This document shows positions 33,590-45,476 of a DNA stretch of 48,234 nt, piece by piece (position 1 is the first letter of the stretch; every line of letters begins with the position of its first letter). The notes under the pieces are model-generated. The model was not told the DNA's origin. It worked only from the letters and a program-made list of their open reading frames with translations, and searched no databases. This DNA comes from Chara braunii (Eukaryota; Streptophyta; Charophyceae; Charales; Characeae), in contig BFEA01000394.1 in NCBI GenBank assembly GCA_003427395.1, forward strand, positions 304,500-352,733, written 5' to 3'. The position numbers were made by a program, and so were the translations under genes.

Positions 33590-34025
33590 CCAGATGCATG
33601 ACGGGGAAGTTGTATGCCTTTCAGCATTGACGTACTTACTCATCTGCTTCCATTGGAGTTCGAACTCAGGTCTGAACTTCAACAGCTCAGGGGTATACCA
33701 ACTGAGCTACCGTCTTCACCCGAATAGAACGCCCGGTCATTATACGTGTATCTGGTGCAACTTTCAGTCCAGATACGGCGATAATTACCGGGCATTCTAT
33801 TCGGGGGTGAAAACGGTAGGCCAGCTGATGCGAAGCTGTATGCCAACTTCAGGATGCACAGGTTGTCTGCTGAGTCTCCACTGTCCACTGGAGTTTGAAC
33901 TCAGGTCTGTACTTCAACAGCTCAGGGTTGTACCAAGTTACCAACTGTGATACGCCAGTTGGCGGAAAGTTGTATGCCAACTTCAGGATGCATAAGTGGT
34001 CTGCTGACTCTGACTGTCTGCACAA
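33590..34025 (-). repeat. Tandem tRNA-derived SINEs
   Basis: Two full heads on the minus strand lie at 33651-33710 (GTAGCTCAGTTGGTATACC ... GAGTTCGAACTCC) and 33887-33952 (a similar, more decayed version). Shared body sequence GTATGCCAACTTCAGGATGCA occurs at 33839 and 33976, and a shorter relative at 33610. The units therefore repeat in one orientation, interrupted by a foldback element. The A and B boxes are near canonical in the first unit; I see no complete tRNA. Confidence 0.75.
33707..33819. repeat. Foldback element with ~50-bp arms
   Basis: 33707-33755 and 33769-33819 are inverted copies with a few mismatches and a 13-base loop. It starts CTACCGTCTTCACCCGAAT. The first bases are shared with the acceptor-side end of the adjoining tRNA-like SINE. 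Confidence 0.88.
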
Positions 34026-34473
34026 CCAGACCAGCACATTGAGCCTATTGCTAGTCTGCTGCTGTAAATAAGGAAGTTCAATTAAGTAGAAGGCCTCTGG
34101 GCCATTTGAAAATCCAGAGATTTGAATGGTTCACGGGGTGCACTGCGTGCACTGCATGATGCCGAAGTCGCCTGCCACCTGCACCATGTGGAAGCACTCT
34201 CCCCATTTTGCAGTCTGCAAGAAAATGGAGTACAAGTAGAAAGACCTACTCACAGTCTGAGCAGAGTAGAGTCGAAGGACTCTGCGGCGTAGTGTTGATG
34301 TGTCCAGGCCAGATAGAGTTAGAAGGACAGTGCGTCGTTGTGTTAATGTGTCCACCTGAACTATGTTTGTTTGTTTGTGTTTCTCCGTGAGGATAAAGCT
34401 CCCAACTACATTGTTTTTCATTGAGTTGCCCTTGTGTGCCACCTGTATGAACACTACATGGACGACATAGATT

Positions 34474-34592
34474 GGACGTGGAATCAGGTGAGGGTAATAT
34501 CTTTATGCTGGGCTTCGGCAAAGGCAAATCTATGACGTGGAATCAGGTGATGGTAATACCTTTATGCTTGGCTTCGGCAAAGGCAAATCGGT
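34474..34592. repeat. 60-bp tandem duplication
   Basis: 34474-34533 and 34534-34592 are near-identical (GACGTGGAATCAGGTGAKGG ... CTTCGGCAAAGGCAAATC). Few differences suggest a recent event. Confidence 0.92.
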
Positions 34593-35494
34593 GCTGAAAG
34601 AAATTTTTTAAGTAACTTTATGATTTTGGGAGCATAGTACGCTCTAGCACCGTCTTGGCAATGAATGGGTGGTTTGCGACTTTCTCCTTCCTGGTTTCCA
34701 TCGGTTTCCATCTCACCCTGCACCGATGAGCAGTGGTTCCCCTCTTTTGACTGTAGCCATGCCCGCAGTTTTACCGTAGCAATAGCAATTTCACTGTTAC
34801 AGTAGCAGTGGCGGTTGCACCGTAGCTGTTGGTGGTTTTATCGAAGCTATGCCAGCGCCTGAGCTGAGGGTAGTCGGGGACGTACCAGCCCATAACGGTG
34901 GTTTGCATGATTGGCATCTTCATGTACTTCGGGTGTTGCTGCTGATGATCACGACTGCTTTCAAGTGGCTGTGAGGTCAAAGTTTGAATGCAGGGCAAGC
35001 GAGGAGCCACCAGTATCAACCGTCCATTGTTGTCGGGCAACGTTTTGCTGTATTCTTTGTTGTGCCTTCGCTATGCAGATATTGAGTTGGCCATTAGGGC
35101 GAGGGGTCTGCTCTGTTTAAACGCAACCTTTCCAGGCTGCGTAGCGGCGATTTGGTCAGAGGTGACGGCGCTACGGCTTGAGGAAGTGATCAAGCTCCAC
35201 ACGGGGGACGCTGCTGCGACCAGGAAGGCTGTCAGAGTGTAGTTACCCTATGCTTTGACTTCGATTTGACCGTCTTACTGCAATTTTTTACCACCATTGC
35301 GGGGCCTTCGGGCGCATAAAGGATTAAAGGCCCTCTCATGCAAATCTGAGTGCACCTTCCGCGTATCTGAGTGACTTAATCTTTCTCTTTCTATCCAGTC
35401 TTGTCTGTTGGTTCATAGAGGACTCGGAAGGCGGCATGCGGGATTGGAAACCTGTAGGACCACATCAAAACATTGTGGGAGGTCCACCCACCGA
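34593..35494. other. Unassigned DNA before large repeat copy 1
   Basis: An 84-codon frame (34988-35242, +) is the longest; I recognise no domain in it. CCGTAGC occurs several times near 34780-34830. Copy 1 of the large repeat may begin earlier than 35495, because copy 2 is cut here by the adapter junction. Confidence 0.35.
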
Positions 35495-35794
35495 TTGCGG
35501 GAGCTCTGTCGGAACCTAGGCGGGGTTCTAGAGTCATGGAATCTTCAGGAATAACTTTATTTTCATGTTTGTGCCACTATGCGCTTATTAAATACATCCC
35601 TTTACTTCATGTGTCATGTATGCATACATCCCTATGGAGTTTTGTTTCTTGTTCAGGGTCTAATCCCTAAGGGAATGCATGCATGAAAATTCATCTATTC
35701 ATTTCTGTTGTTTGAATTAAGACAAAGAGGGATAAATTGGGGGAAGATGGGAGGAAAGTGGTATTGCATGTGTTTGACCGGGTCGATCAAAGGC

Positions 35795-36540
35795 TAGGCA
35801 TGGTTTCTAAGCATAATGAACCACCGCTATGTTTTTATCTGTTTTCATACTAACCAAACATTGTTTCTAAGAAAAATGGTATGGGTGCTATGTTTGTTTT
35901 CGAGAGCTTCAAGTTGGTTGTCTAATTAGTGAGGCTAAACATTATTTAGAAGCAGAATAGTTTGGTTTACATGTTTCTTCTGGGGTTTCTAATTGAAGTT
36001 AGACATTGTTTGTAAGCAGAATTATCAAACTTTATGGTTTTGTGTTACTTGACATAGGTTAAACATTGTTTCTGAGTACAATGTTTAAGTTTCTTGTTTT
36101 ATTATGAGAGAGGTTTTTTGTGAAAGACTAAGAATTGTTTTTAAGCACAATGGTTTAGCCTAAAATCACGCATTAAATATAAATGAGTATACATTGGGTA
36201 TACTTAATTTTATTTGCATGTGAACAGATAGTTAGACATTGTTTCTAAGCAGAATGGTCTAGTGTACGTCATATCACTAAGAAAAGAAGTGAAGTCAATA
36301 GTATAATTGAAAGTACATTTGGCAAGTTTAACATTGTTTCTAAGCAGAATGGTTCAGTCCCTTGCCCATATCGGAAGACAAGTCTGATAATTTTACACAT
36401 TTAGCAGTTCAGGGCGATTAGGCATTGTTTCCAAGCAGAATGATATAGTCACGTGTCCAAAGAAGAGATAAGTATTTGCGCAACTTCTTCGTGTATAACC
36501 TAAGGCATGTTGGACATTGTTTACAAGCAGAATGGTCTAG
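35795..36540 (+). repeat. Stem-loop array in copy 1 (ten units)
   Basis: Ten ~30-base units near ACATTGTTTCTAAGCAGAATGG start at about 35795, 35853, 35935, 35999, 36059, 36128, 36232, 36327, 36418 and 36510, spaced 58-104 bases. Flanking bases differ between units but tend to pair. At 36059-36088 the arms TTAAACATTGT / ACAATGTTTAA are perfect with an 8-base loop; at 36232-36262 TAGAC pairs with GTCTA. Spacers are unrelated to each other. Confidence 0.8.
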
Positions 36541-36769
36541 CGTCATGTCTTATGTAAGATGGGTAAAAAATTAAGCATCTGAAAGATCAATAAACTATCT
36601 TATGTGAAAACAACTTGGGATTTTTTGTAAGAGACTCACCTTGGTTGCATATGTTTTGCTTGATTGTATATTCTTTTTGCCTTTAGAGTGCGTATTTTTT
36701 TTATTAATAGTACATTTGGACGCTCGCCATGTGTTGGAATCATAGGAGTTGGTTCAATTTTTATATTTT

Positions 36770-38150
36770 AGAGTAGAGTCTATTTTTCATATTTGACTTT
36801 GTATAAATTTTGGAAAGACATTTTCGTTGAGGGAAGTGTTGCTTAAATTTTTACAAATTCAATAAGTTAGTCATTTTTTTTCTTTATAAGTTCGACTTTT
36901 GTCTGAGTTTTATATATGACTTAGCAAAACTTTGGGAAGCCTACTTATCTAGGGGGAGTGTTGCCTAAATATTTGTTAAATCAAGGGATTTTTTCGGATT
37001 TGACAAATTTTAATTTTATGAAGTCATAATTATTCTGTAATTTATATTCAATTAAATACAAATTTTGAAAATACACCTTCGCCTGATAGAGTGTTGCCAA
37101 AATTTTTACAAATCTAAACATTTAGTTCAAGTTTGTCTTAGCAGAGTTGAAGCTTAGTCTTTAAATTCATATCTGACTTGGTATAAATTTGGGAAGCTTA
37201 ATTTTCTAGCGGGAATGTTGATAAATTTGAAAAGTCAAAAGTCGTTTTTATCTCGTATATAGCTGAGTACAGGGTTACTGACGTTCGGGACGGGCCGAAC
37301 GCCCGAACGTTCGGCACCCCCTCTCGACGGGTTCGGTCGTTCGGTCGAACGCGGACAAAAAAAAAAAAAAAAAAAAAAAAATGTTCAAAAAAATTACAAC
37401 AAATATATGTTATTCAGAAGAATAAACTCAACAACATTTGCCTCAATGTTACATCTAAGTCTTCACCAAATTTGAAATAAAAATTAAATACTAAAAATAA
37501 ATAATAATAATAAAAATTATAAAAAATAAAACGAGAATGAAATTATCGAATGGGTGAACACATTTTTTACGCCGCCATCTGTGAAGATTTTTTTTTTTTT
37601 TTTTGACAAATGCCATGAAATTTTCTATTTGTGTATCTTACATAATAGAAAATGTAAAAAATATATTTTGAAAAAACAATGATTTTTTTCGTGCCCCAAA
37701 ATTTTTTTAAAAAAAAAGTGAAAAAAAAAAAAAACAAATTCGTGAGTGGGCAAACAAGTTTTGAAACCACCATCTTTGCCGATTTTTTTTTTTTTTTTGG
37801 CTAAACAGATCACTTAAAAATTGAGAAGGAGATACCTTATATTACAAAGAACTCACAAAAATGAATTAAAAAAAACATAATGTATTTAGATGTTAAAATA
37901 TGTTTTTGCGGGGTCATCCAGGTTCGGGTCCGAACGCCCGAACGTTTAGGGGTCAGCTTAGGGGTCTCCATACGTTCGGCCTGGCAACCCTGGTTGAGTA
38001 TAAATTATGAAAATGCACTTTCTCTAGAGGGAGTGCTACCGAAGTTTTTTTAGTTTCAAGGAGTTATATTATATTTGGCAGGAAAAAATTTGACAATCTA
38101 TCTTGTATAGGTGGTGTCATTTTCGGCCAATTTTTCACCGAAACTTCCAT
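36770..38150 (+). repeat. ~115-bp tandem array in copy 1 (about six units)
   Basis: Each unit holds ACTTGGTATAAATTTTGG, then TCTAGAGGGAGTGTTGCC and AAATTTTTACAAATYNAA. Units are at about 36770, 36880, 37010, 37130, 37245 (split by the hAT element) and 38055. The same unit occurs in reverse at 44560-45190. Confidence 0.85.
37270..37992. mobile_element. hAT-like non-autonomous element, 723 bp
   Basis: The ends are CAGGGTTAC ... and, inverted, CAGGGTTGC. The 8 bases outside are GCTGAGTA (37262-37269) and GTTGAGTA (37993-38000), a target duplication with one difference. Its removal restores the ACTTGGTATAAA-like line of the host tandem unit. CCGAACGCCCGAACGTT occurs near both ends as direct copies. 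Terminal CAGGG and an 8-bp duplication are hallmarks of hAT elements. No transposase frame is present. Confidence 0.85.
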
Positions 38151-39798
38151 ATTCCTCTGAATTTATTTTTTTTTTTCTTGTTTTTTTTTTTTTTGTGTGA
38201 TATCTATATGCTTTAGGGTATATATGTATTTAGTTTCAACATATTTGGACCAGTAACAAAAAAATTGGCAACAACACCGAATTCGGAGAATCATTTCGCG
38301 AAATCCGAAAGCTACTTCGAATAGGGTTTTATAGTGTTTTTGATTTTTTTTTTTTTTTTTTTTTGCCTGATTGATATTTTGATGTTTGTATTATGATCCT
38401 GCATTGTTTGTTCATGAAATGTTTGAGGACATTGTTTGCGGTGATGCGGCGAAAAACCCCAAATTTTTGGTCTTCCATTAATCATCTCTCAGGAGGGATG
38501 TTGCAAAACTTTTCCCTAATTTTTTATATCATATATAGATAGGTTTAGACCGAGTCTTGAGAGAAACTGGGTGAAATGTGGTATAGGGTTTTTCTCCATA
38601 CACTTAAACATAGCTGTGGGAACTGACATGCGCTATGTAACAGGTCCTAATTGGTTACTTTGATTTAAAATATAACTAGTTTTAGCCCGATCCTACGAGG
38701 ATAATCTTCTGCTATCTTTCAATAACAGGTCGGTTTTCGGCTCAACTGTAACTCATTATCGCTACTCAACCTAAGACTTTAGCACATGTGGGTTGAAATA
38801 TTTCTTGGGGATTTTACCCGGACTTTTGTTAAATGACAATTTAAGAAAAGACTTAGTGTTTTCTTTTAGAGATGGGAAAAAGGTTGGGGCTTGTGTTAAT
38901 AAGGCAAGGGTATGTGTGCAGAGAGTGGTTGAGGTTGACCCCGTGTAGTGCGTGGTCTGTCGATGTCGAAGTTTGGTGTGATTGCAGATATATTTCGTGA
39001 GTTGAAGCCCGATTTCACCTTGTTTGCGATTATGTGTATGTGGAAGGAAGTAACACTGTGATTGTGAGAGTGATCGCCTCGTGTCTAATTTCTTCTTACT
39101 ATTATATTTTGTATACTCAAATGATCTACTTTGACTGTGTGTAAGGAGTGGGCAAATTCGTATTGAGAAACAAATAAGATTTTGTGTTTTAGATCTTTAT
39201 AGTTGGGCGTGGAAGTATGTGGCGACTGTCAAAGTTAAACCCCTTGACCTATCTAAAAGCCTCCAAAGATGGAGTCTAGTCTCATACGTCGGTGGCGTTG
39301 TGCCGCCACAAAGGGGCCGAAACCCACCTACCGTTCACTCGCGCAGGGTGCAAAAGAGGGTAGGTATTGTTGTCACACTCGTGATTGTCTAACGTCAAAA
39401 AATTAACCTCTCAAGATGAGTGTCCGCCGACACTTAAGTGTCGAAAGCAACCCTCAACACCATTGAGGGTCGCATGATTATGGGCACCACATGGTACACC
39501 ACCACTGGGACCGCTTGGGCATTTATGCATGATTAGTCGGTATAACTAAGCTCTCGTCGTTGCGTTAGTTATTCAGAGTATTGTGAACGATGATAGTGTA
39601 TTGTGTTGTTAAAATGCTATCGGTAGAATGAGAAAAAGAAATTTGGCGCGTTGTTTGTATGAAGGTTGGTTTATTTTCATGAAGTGTATCGCATGGTTAG
39701 ATAAACCGTCATAGTCGACTAACGCAAAGCCGCGCTTGGGAGATCAACTCTCAAATCATCGGCTCACGTACGAGTCCGATTAAGGTTTTCGACTGCGC

Positions 39799-39854
39799 CT
39801 ACCCCCATGCTACAACAAACGAGAAACACCATCGATTGGGCCTCCTCTGCGATT
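39799..39854 (+). other. Highly conserved block of the large repeat
   Basis: CTACCCCCATGCTACAACAA, then CGAGAAACACCATCGATTGG and CCTCCTCTGCGATT, matches copy 2 at 42613-42672 far better than the surrounding sequence. Strong conservation between otherwise diverged copies suggests a functional site (primer binding, packaging, transcript processing or end recognition). Similarity stops just after it in copy 1. Confidence 0.7.
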
Positions 39855-39885
39855 CCAGGTGTCGTATGATAAAATATTGTTATTA

Positions 39886-39887
<2 letters not shown>

Positions 39888-39941
<54 letters not shown>
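39888..39941. repeat. ATT microsatellite
   Basis: About 18 ATT units follow the end of copy 1. Frames across it (poly-Tyr, poly-Leu, poly-Asn) are by-products. Confidence 0.95.
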
Positions 39942-40744
39942 TACCCCTATTATTATTGTTATTGCTAATAATAATGGCAAACTCTTTGATTGCATCACCT
40001 TGCGGAAGTGTATATGTCGAATTGCGTTCAGGGCTAGACGACCTTCGTCTATCGTGTAATTGGTGAGGATGGTGATATCGTGGTAGTGCTCCACACATTC
40101 CAATCGGGGGGAGGGGGGCAACATTGGGGGGTGATTTAAGGCGGGGTTAGTTGGTTTACATGTTTTGTTAGAGGTACAAGTCAATCCTTTCATCTTTTGA
40201 CGAAAGCAATCAATGCTTGCATGATCACTTTGTTGAGGTTGTTTTTGGCAATACAATGGTCCAATTAACTTTTTATGTGAATGAGAATCGCGTATGTTGC
40301 TCATGTTCACAAAAAAATGTGTGCATTAAGAATTTTTTGTTTTCCTTCCTCGCACCGTGGTTCATAATCGGACACACACGAAGTGGATGCATGCGTTATA
40401 CGACGTTATTTTATCTTCTTGATCGCATACGCCACACGTCTTTCTAGTGCTTTCCAACAACGCATGAGTTTGTGAAGTCTTATCATTTCATTTTCTTGTG
40501 TGAGTGAATCATAGTGTGGTAAGGTGTGTTTCAAGCAGCACTACATCGGATCGACATCACATAAAATTGGTGTGCCAATGTGATGGGGAAAATATATATA
40601 AAAAATAGTGAACACGAAGAACATGCATGTCATTCAAGTCATGGATAAATGCATATATTGGAAAAAAAACTGTATTTATATCATTTTTGAAACGTACTAA
40701 ACAACAAATTGTTTCTCGCTTTAAAAACGTCGGCGGTCCTTAGC

Positions 40745-40873
<129 letters not shown>

Positions 40874-40899
40874 TGCCCGTGTGCACGGGGATTGGACAG

Positions 40900-42612
40900 A
40901 TCTCGAACAAACCTCGCAGAAAAGAAGTGAGCCAGTTCCCATTGAGGAACAGGAGGAAGTCGAAAATGCCGGCATGCAGAAGGAAGCTCAGACAGCATCA
41001 TCTCATAGGATGCGCACATCCTCGTGAAGATCATCTCTGGACTTCAGCGGCACATTGACGACAACTCGAAACGTGGACGGTCGGTGGCGGCGCTCCTTGA
41101 ACTCTTTCGCCAGCATGGAAATCAGCATGCGCACCATGTGCCCCGTGATATCGACACCGTGTCTTCAGCGGTTGGGAACTGTCATGCAGATCTTCATGGG
41201 GAAGATCACAACATTTCTCCTTCCACAAACGCTGCCTACCCCCCCCCTCGATCCGTCTCGAAATGGCGGCTTCGCGCCGATGACGACTTGCGAACAAACA
41301 ACTTTGGGGGCAGCGCAACCGACGCCTTGTGCAAAACTAGTCCAAGCCCCACTTAAATAGCTAATAACACCGCCTGAGCGCTTAACAATGCAATTGCAAT
41401 ACGTAGCCGATAAATTAGAAATTTAATAAAAAAAATAAGAATAACTCTGATTTTCTAGAAAAAAAAAAAGAAAAAAAAAAAACCATCGAACCGAATCGAA
41501 CCCCCCGCCAACACTGCCCTCCGCACCTCGCCCACCCTGCATGCCTGATTTTTCTTCTGGACAGGATATAGACAAACCATGCGAGAAAAATATTAGGCTA
41601 TCATGGGGAGGTCGTTTCCGCAACGATGACAAACCATCAAGGCCTCGCCAGGGCTTCAACTATCTTCATCAATGCCTCACACAACATGCGATGCCCCACG
41701 TCTAGGACTTCGCACTGTGTCTCATGAACTTTCACGCCCCTCTCCATAATATCGCATTGTTGCCTCAACATGTCACGTTGTCTCTTGCTCGCCCTGTCGA
41801 CAAAATCCACAACGACGGTCGAGTGTGTGTTCATCACATCGGTGACCGCCTCAAACGCCTATTATTGTGCGTTTTTCCTTTTCGAAATTTTAAAACCTGT
41901 CGATGATCGGCTTCCCGATCTGTCTACCCCCCCACCTCTCTATTATCGCTCGCAGAAGTTTTTCCCCCTCCATCGTTTCCCCCTCCTTGCAGTTGAGACA
42001 CGCTAGTATTCACCAGATTCGGCGGGAGGATGGTCTGGTTCCCATGTTGCCTGCATTGATCGCCTCGCACAGGTGCCGGTACTTCTGGAACTTGTACCTC
42101 ACCGTTTTTCTGCTTCGGCATGAGTGAAAAACGACTGCTTGTCGGACTCCTTTTTTCTCAACTGCATCTTTTTGTACTACGAGAGGATGCTATCCCACCA
42201 ATGTTGTTACGCGAGGATCCTCGGGGCCCGAGCCGAGGTAGGGGATTGACCCCTGGACCCCTAGGTCGGGGATCCCCGCCCCTGCCCCACCCTTGCCACC
42301 CCCGCACCCCTGCACCCCCGCACCCCCGCACCCCTGCTGTCGATCGCATCGGTCCGGCACCGCACGCGGCGGCGCGGGGCCCTCTCGGCCGCGTCACGTA
42401 GGAGTTGGATCAACCTCGACATGAACACACAAATGAAGGTTCCTTAGGCCGCTCCGGCCGAGTGCGCCAGCCATACCTCTCGCGAGCCCCTACGACAGGA
42501 TAGGGCCTACGCGAGGCACGACTTACCTCCAGCTTACGGGAGCTGTCACCTCCCATCGGTGGGCGTATCCCCGCCGATCTACCAGTCCACAATACGAAAG
42601 CTAATCAGTTGC
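40900..42612 (-). other. Region with weak coding-like minus-strand fragments
   Basis: The minus strand has a fragment at about 41010-41210 reading MVRMLISMLAKEFKE and RVVVNVPLKSRDDLHEDVR, with a stop in between upstream text, and another at 41637-41837 with RASKRQRDMLRQQCDIM and a helix-like C-terminus. Both could be eroded exons or transposon-derived genes; I recognise no family, though the second is reminiscent of the C-terminal part of Myb/SANT-like transposon proteins. A CGCACCCC minisatellite is at 42296-42340. A GC-rich stretch covers 42200-42400. Confidence 0.3.
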
Positions 42613-44559
42613 AATCGCAGAGGTGGACCAGCCGAGGGCGTTTCTCGTTCGCTGTAGCATAGGGGGTACGCACGGTAATACGCCTATCGGTCCCGCACGC
42701 AAGCCGACCTCTTGGGGGGCTGAAGTCCCAAGCGCTGCTCGACGTCGGTCGACTAGGACGCATCCCACTCACCACTCGCACGCCACTTTACGAACACAAA
42801 AAAATAAAATGCACACACGCACGCACATCGAACAACGCGACAACACTCCTAGTCCCTTCAGGAGCAATCCCATAACTTCCCGGCGCGGAAATCGAATAGG
42901 CGTCGCGCGCGAGACTCGGTATAAAACCGCGCGGACGCAGGGCTAACTCATGTCGACAAGCGGTCGCAGTGATGGCGTACTATGTAGTACCCATACTCGC
43001 GCGGTCCTCGTTAATCTTGAGGGTCGCATTTGACACTCAAGTGTCGGCTGACACGCGCCTTGAGGGTTAATCTCTCGACGCTGGACAATCGCTATGCGTG
43101 GTTGAAGACCACACACCCTCTTCTGCACTCTGTGCACAGTGGGTGGTACACAGGTCCAGAACCTGTGGTGGTAGTCGTCTCTCGCGGCCCTAGGGGTAAG
43201 TCCTTCCCGGGCCTGGGCGAAAGTCAAGGGGGTTGACTTTGACGGCTGCCACGGACTACAACGTCCAACCATAAAAATCTCTAAACGGCAAACAAGACAC
43301 GCACGAACCCAAGAAGAGAGAACATGGCAAGGGTTCCCTCGCTTAAAAGGACTTGTGACCTTGGGGTACCCTTCCCTCCACGGGTGGTACCGGCGGCCTA
43401 CAATAATCCAAGCGCTGCGTCTAGGTGCAAGCCCAACGATCCCATAACTTTTAGACGCTAGGGCGGCGAAGCGTCGCGCGCGGGACTCCAACATAAAGCT
43501 ACACGGCCGCAGGCCAATTCTATGTCAACCACCGATGCCAATCGTACGTGGCAATCACGGCTCCGGCCTCGCGATATTGAATGGCTGAAGAAACACATCG
43601 CGAGGGGTCGCCCCTCACGATATTGAACGGTTGAAGGACACGTCGTTCGACCCTTGCAACATTTCCGCCTTCAAGGTGGGGTGTCTCGTCGGCCAAAGTT
43701 AATAGGCTTTGTGCCAGGGGAAACCCCTTCCCTGCAGAGTCTAGGGCTTAGGATGTCCTGGACAAGGACCTTGAATCCCGGCCCAGGACCAACGTCTGAC
43801 TATAAAAGCCCCAAGACGCAAATAAGCAAGAGGGGAGGGTCTCCCCTGCGCCCCTCGACCTCAACCTTCAAACGTGTTTTAACATGGTCTCTTAGGCCTT
43901 TCGAACACTCATCATAAGTATACCCACGCATACATGCAAAAAGGGATAGAGTTGTGACGATCACTTCTCACACGCATAGTGGGACTCCTCACAACCATGT
44001 ATATGTATATGGGATTGCAGGCAGTCAAAATCCAAAATCCGAGCCACAGGACACACCTGCAATCACATCAAGAATCAAGCGACAAAACACGCACCACACG
44101 GAGTCAACCCCAACCATTCTCTATGCTCATACCCCTTCGCTTTAGCCATGCAAGCCCCAACTATTGATCCAACCATCCTCAATTAAATACTCAGTACCTT
44201 TGTTAAATGGTCATTCAATAAAAGTTTGGTTGAAACCCTTAACAAACAGTAAAATCACCAGGGCTAAAGCCTTTTAGGTTGAGTATGGAGAGTGGATTGA
44301 AATCGAGTCGTAAACCAACGAATCGGCAACCGACCTGTTATCAGTGATAACAGAAGATGATCCTCGAGGGATCAACCTGATACTAGTCCTGATCTTGAAT
44401 CAAACACCCCAAAGTACCTGTAACACAAAGTAGGTCAAACGCCCAAACTAAGTCATTAGCATATGGAGGATAAACTTTCATAGCACCCTCTCACTCAAAA
44501 CTAGCCGCCAACTAAGCCCAAACCCGCCTTTGAGCCAGCGCCCAAAGCAAAGGTTGACT

Positions 44560-45190
44560 AATGGCAGAACCTCCCCTATTCAGGGTGGATCGCCAGAGTC
44601 GCTACCTGTCAAAATATAATCTAACTTCTCTAATTCAAGAAAATTTCGGCAGCGCTTCCCGTAGGAAAAGTGTCTTTTCAGAATTTATACAAGTCCAAAT
44701 ATCAAACGCAGGAGTAGTTTATAACTTTGAAAAGTCAGATTCTGTCTAACTCCCTGGATCAGTAAAAATTTGGTCAGCATCCCCTTTGGAATTGGGAATT
44801 TCCCAGATTTATACTAAGCCAAACTTGAACTCAGTTTCCAACCTTGAGCTCAACTTAGACAAAGTCTGGCTAACTCCTTAGTTTTGCAGAAATTTCAGCA
44901 GCACCCCCCTTAAAAAAATGTTCTTCTAAAATTTATACAAAGCGAAGTTTAGAACCTGAGACTAACTCTGACATCCCAAAACCCAATTTTGTCTAACTCT
45001 CTGAATTAGCAAAAATTTGGGCAGCACTCCCTTTAGAAAATTAGGCTTTCCAGATTTTTACTAAGTTAGATATGACGAAAAAACAAGCTGAACTTTGACA
45101 AGTCAAAATTTATCTAACTCCTTGAATCTGTAGAAATTTCGGCAGTGCTTCCCGTAGAGAAGGTAGCTTATCAGAATTTATACAGGTCCA
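44560..45190 (-). repeat. ~130-bp tandem array in copy 2 (about five units)
   Basis: Units on the plus strand carry TCTAACTCCYTGRAT, AAATTTCGGCAGCRCTTCCC and TTTATACWARGYC. Key lines are at about 44625, 44750, 44870, 44995 and 45110. In reverse complement they match the array at 36770-38150. Confidence 0.85.
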
Positions 45191-45476
45191 ATTATAATAG
45201 CGAGCCTCAGAAAATGCAAGAATTGATCTAAGTAAAATAAAGCCAGCTCAGAAAATGCAGGAATTGACCTANCTCCTATCGCTCTAGCACGTGGCGAGCC
45301 TCTAAAGCAACTACCTGTCAACCTGAAACCCAGACCAAGTAGTAAACTCACTCAGCCACATGCAAACCAAACCACAAAGGTAAGTACTCTCACCATCCCC
45401 AAACCAATCTGAGCAAACAATAGTTCATGACCTTTCAGTGAGTTATCCCCTCATACCCAACTTACATAAGGCATAG

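Larger units (their letters stand above)
35495..39854 (+). mobile_element. Large non-coding repeat, copy 1 (AT-rich)
   Basis: This region is collinear with the reverse complement of 42613-46732. Matching modules in order: TTGCGGGAGCTCTG at 35495; a stem-loop array; ACGCTCGCCATGTGTTGG (36720); a 115-bp tandem array; AATAACAGGTCGGTT (38722); ATCTTTATAGTTGGGCG (39193); CAAAGTTAAACCCCTTGAC (39232); ACACTTAAGTGTC (39437); and a 55-base conserved block at 39799. No protein-coding frame of note is present. It could be a long terminal repeat or leader of a retroelement, a satellite-like unit or a non-autonomous element. Copy 1 is much more AT-rich than copy 2, so the two are old or from different lineages. 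Confidence 0.75.

Noticed and set aside
39810-40310. 166-codon minus-strand frame with poly-Asn
   Set aside because: It runs through the ATT microsatellite and across the edge of copy 1; no domain is visible.
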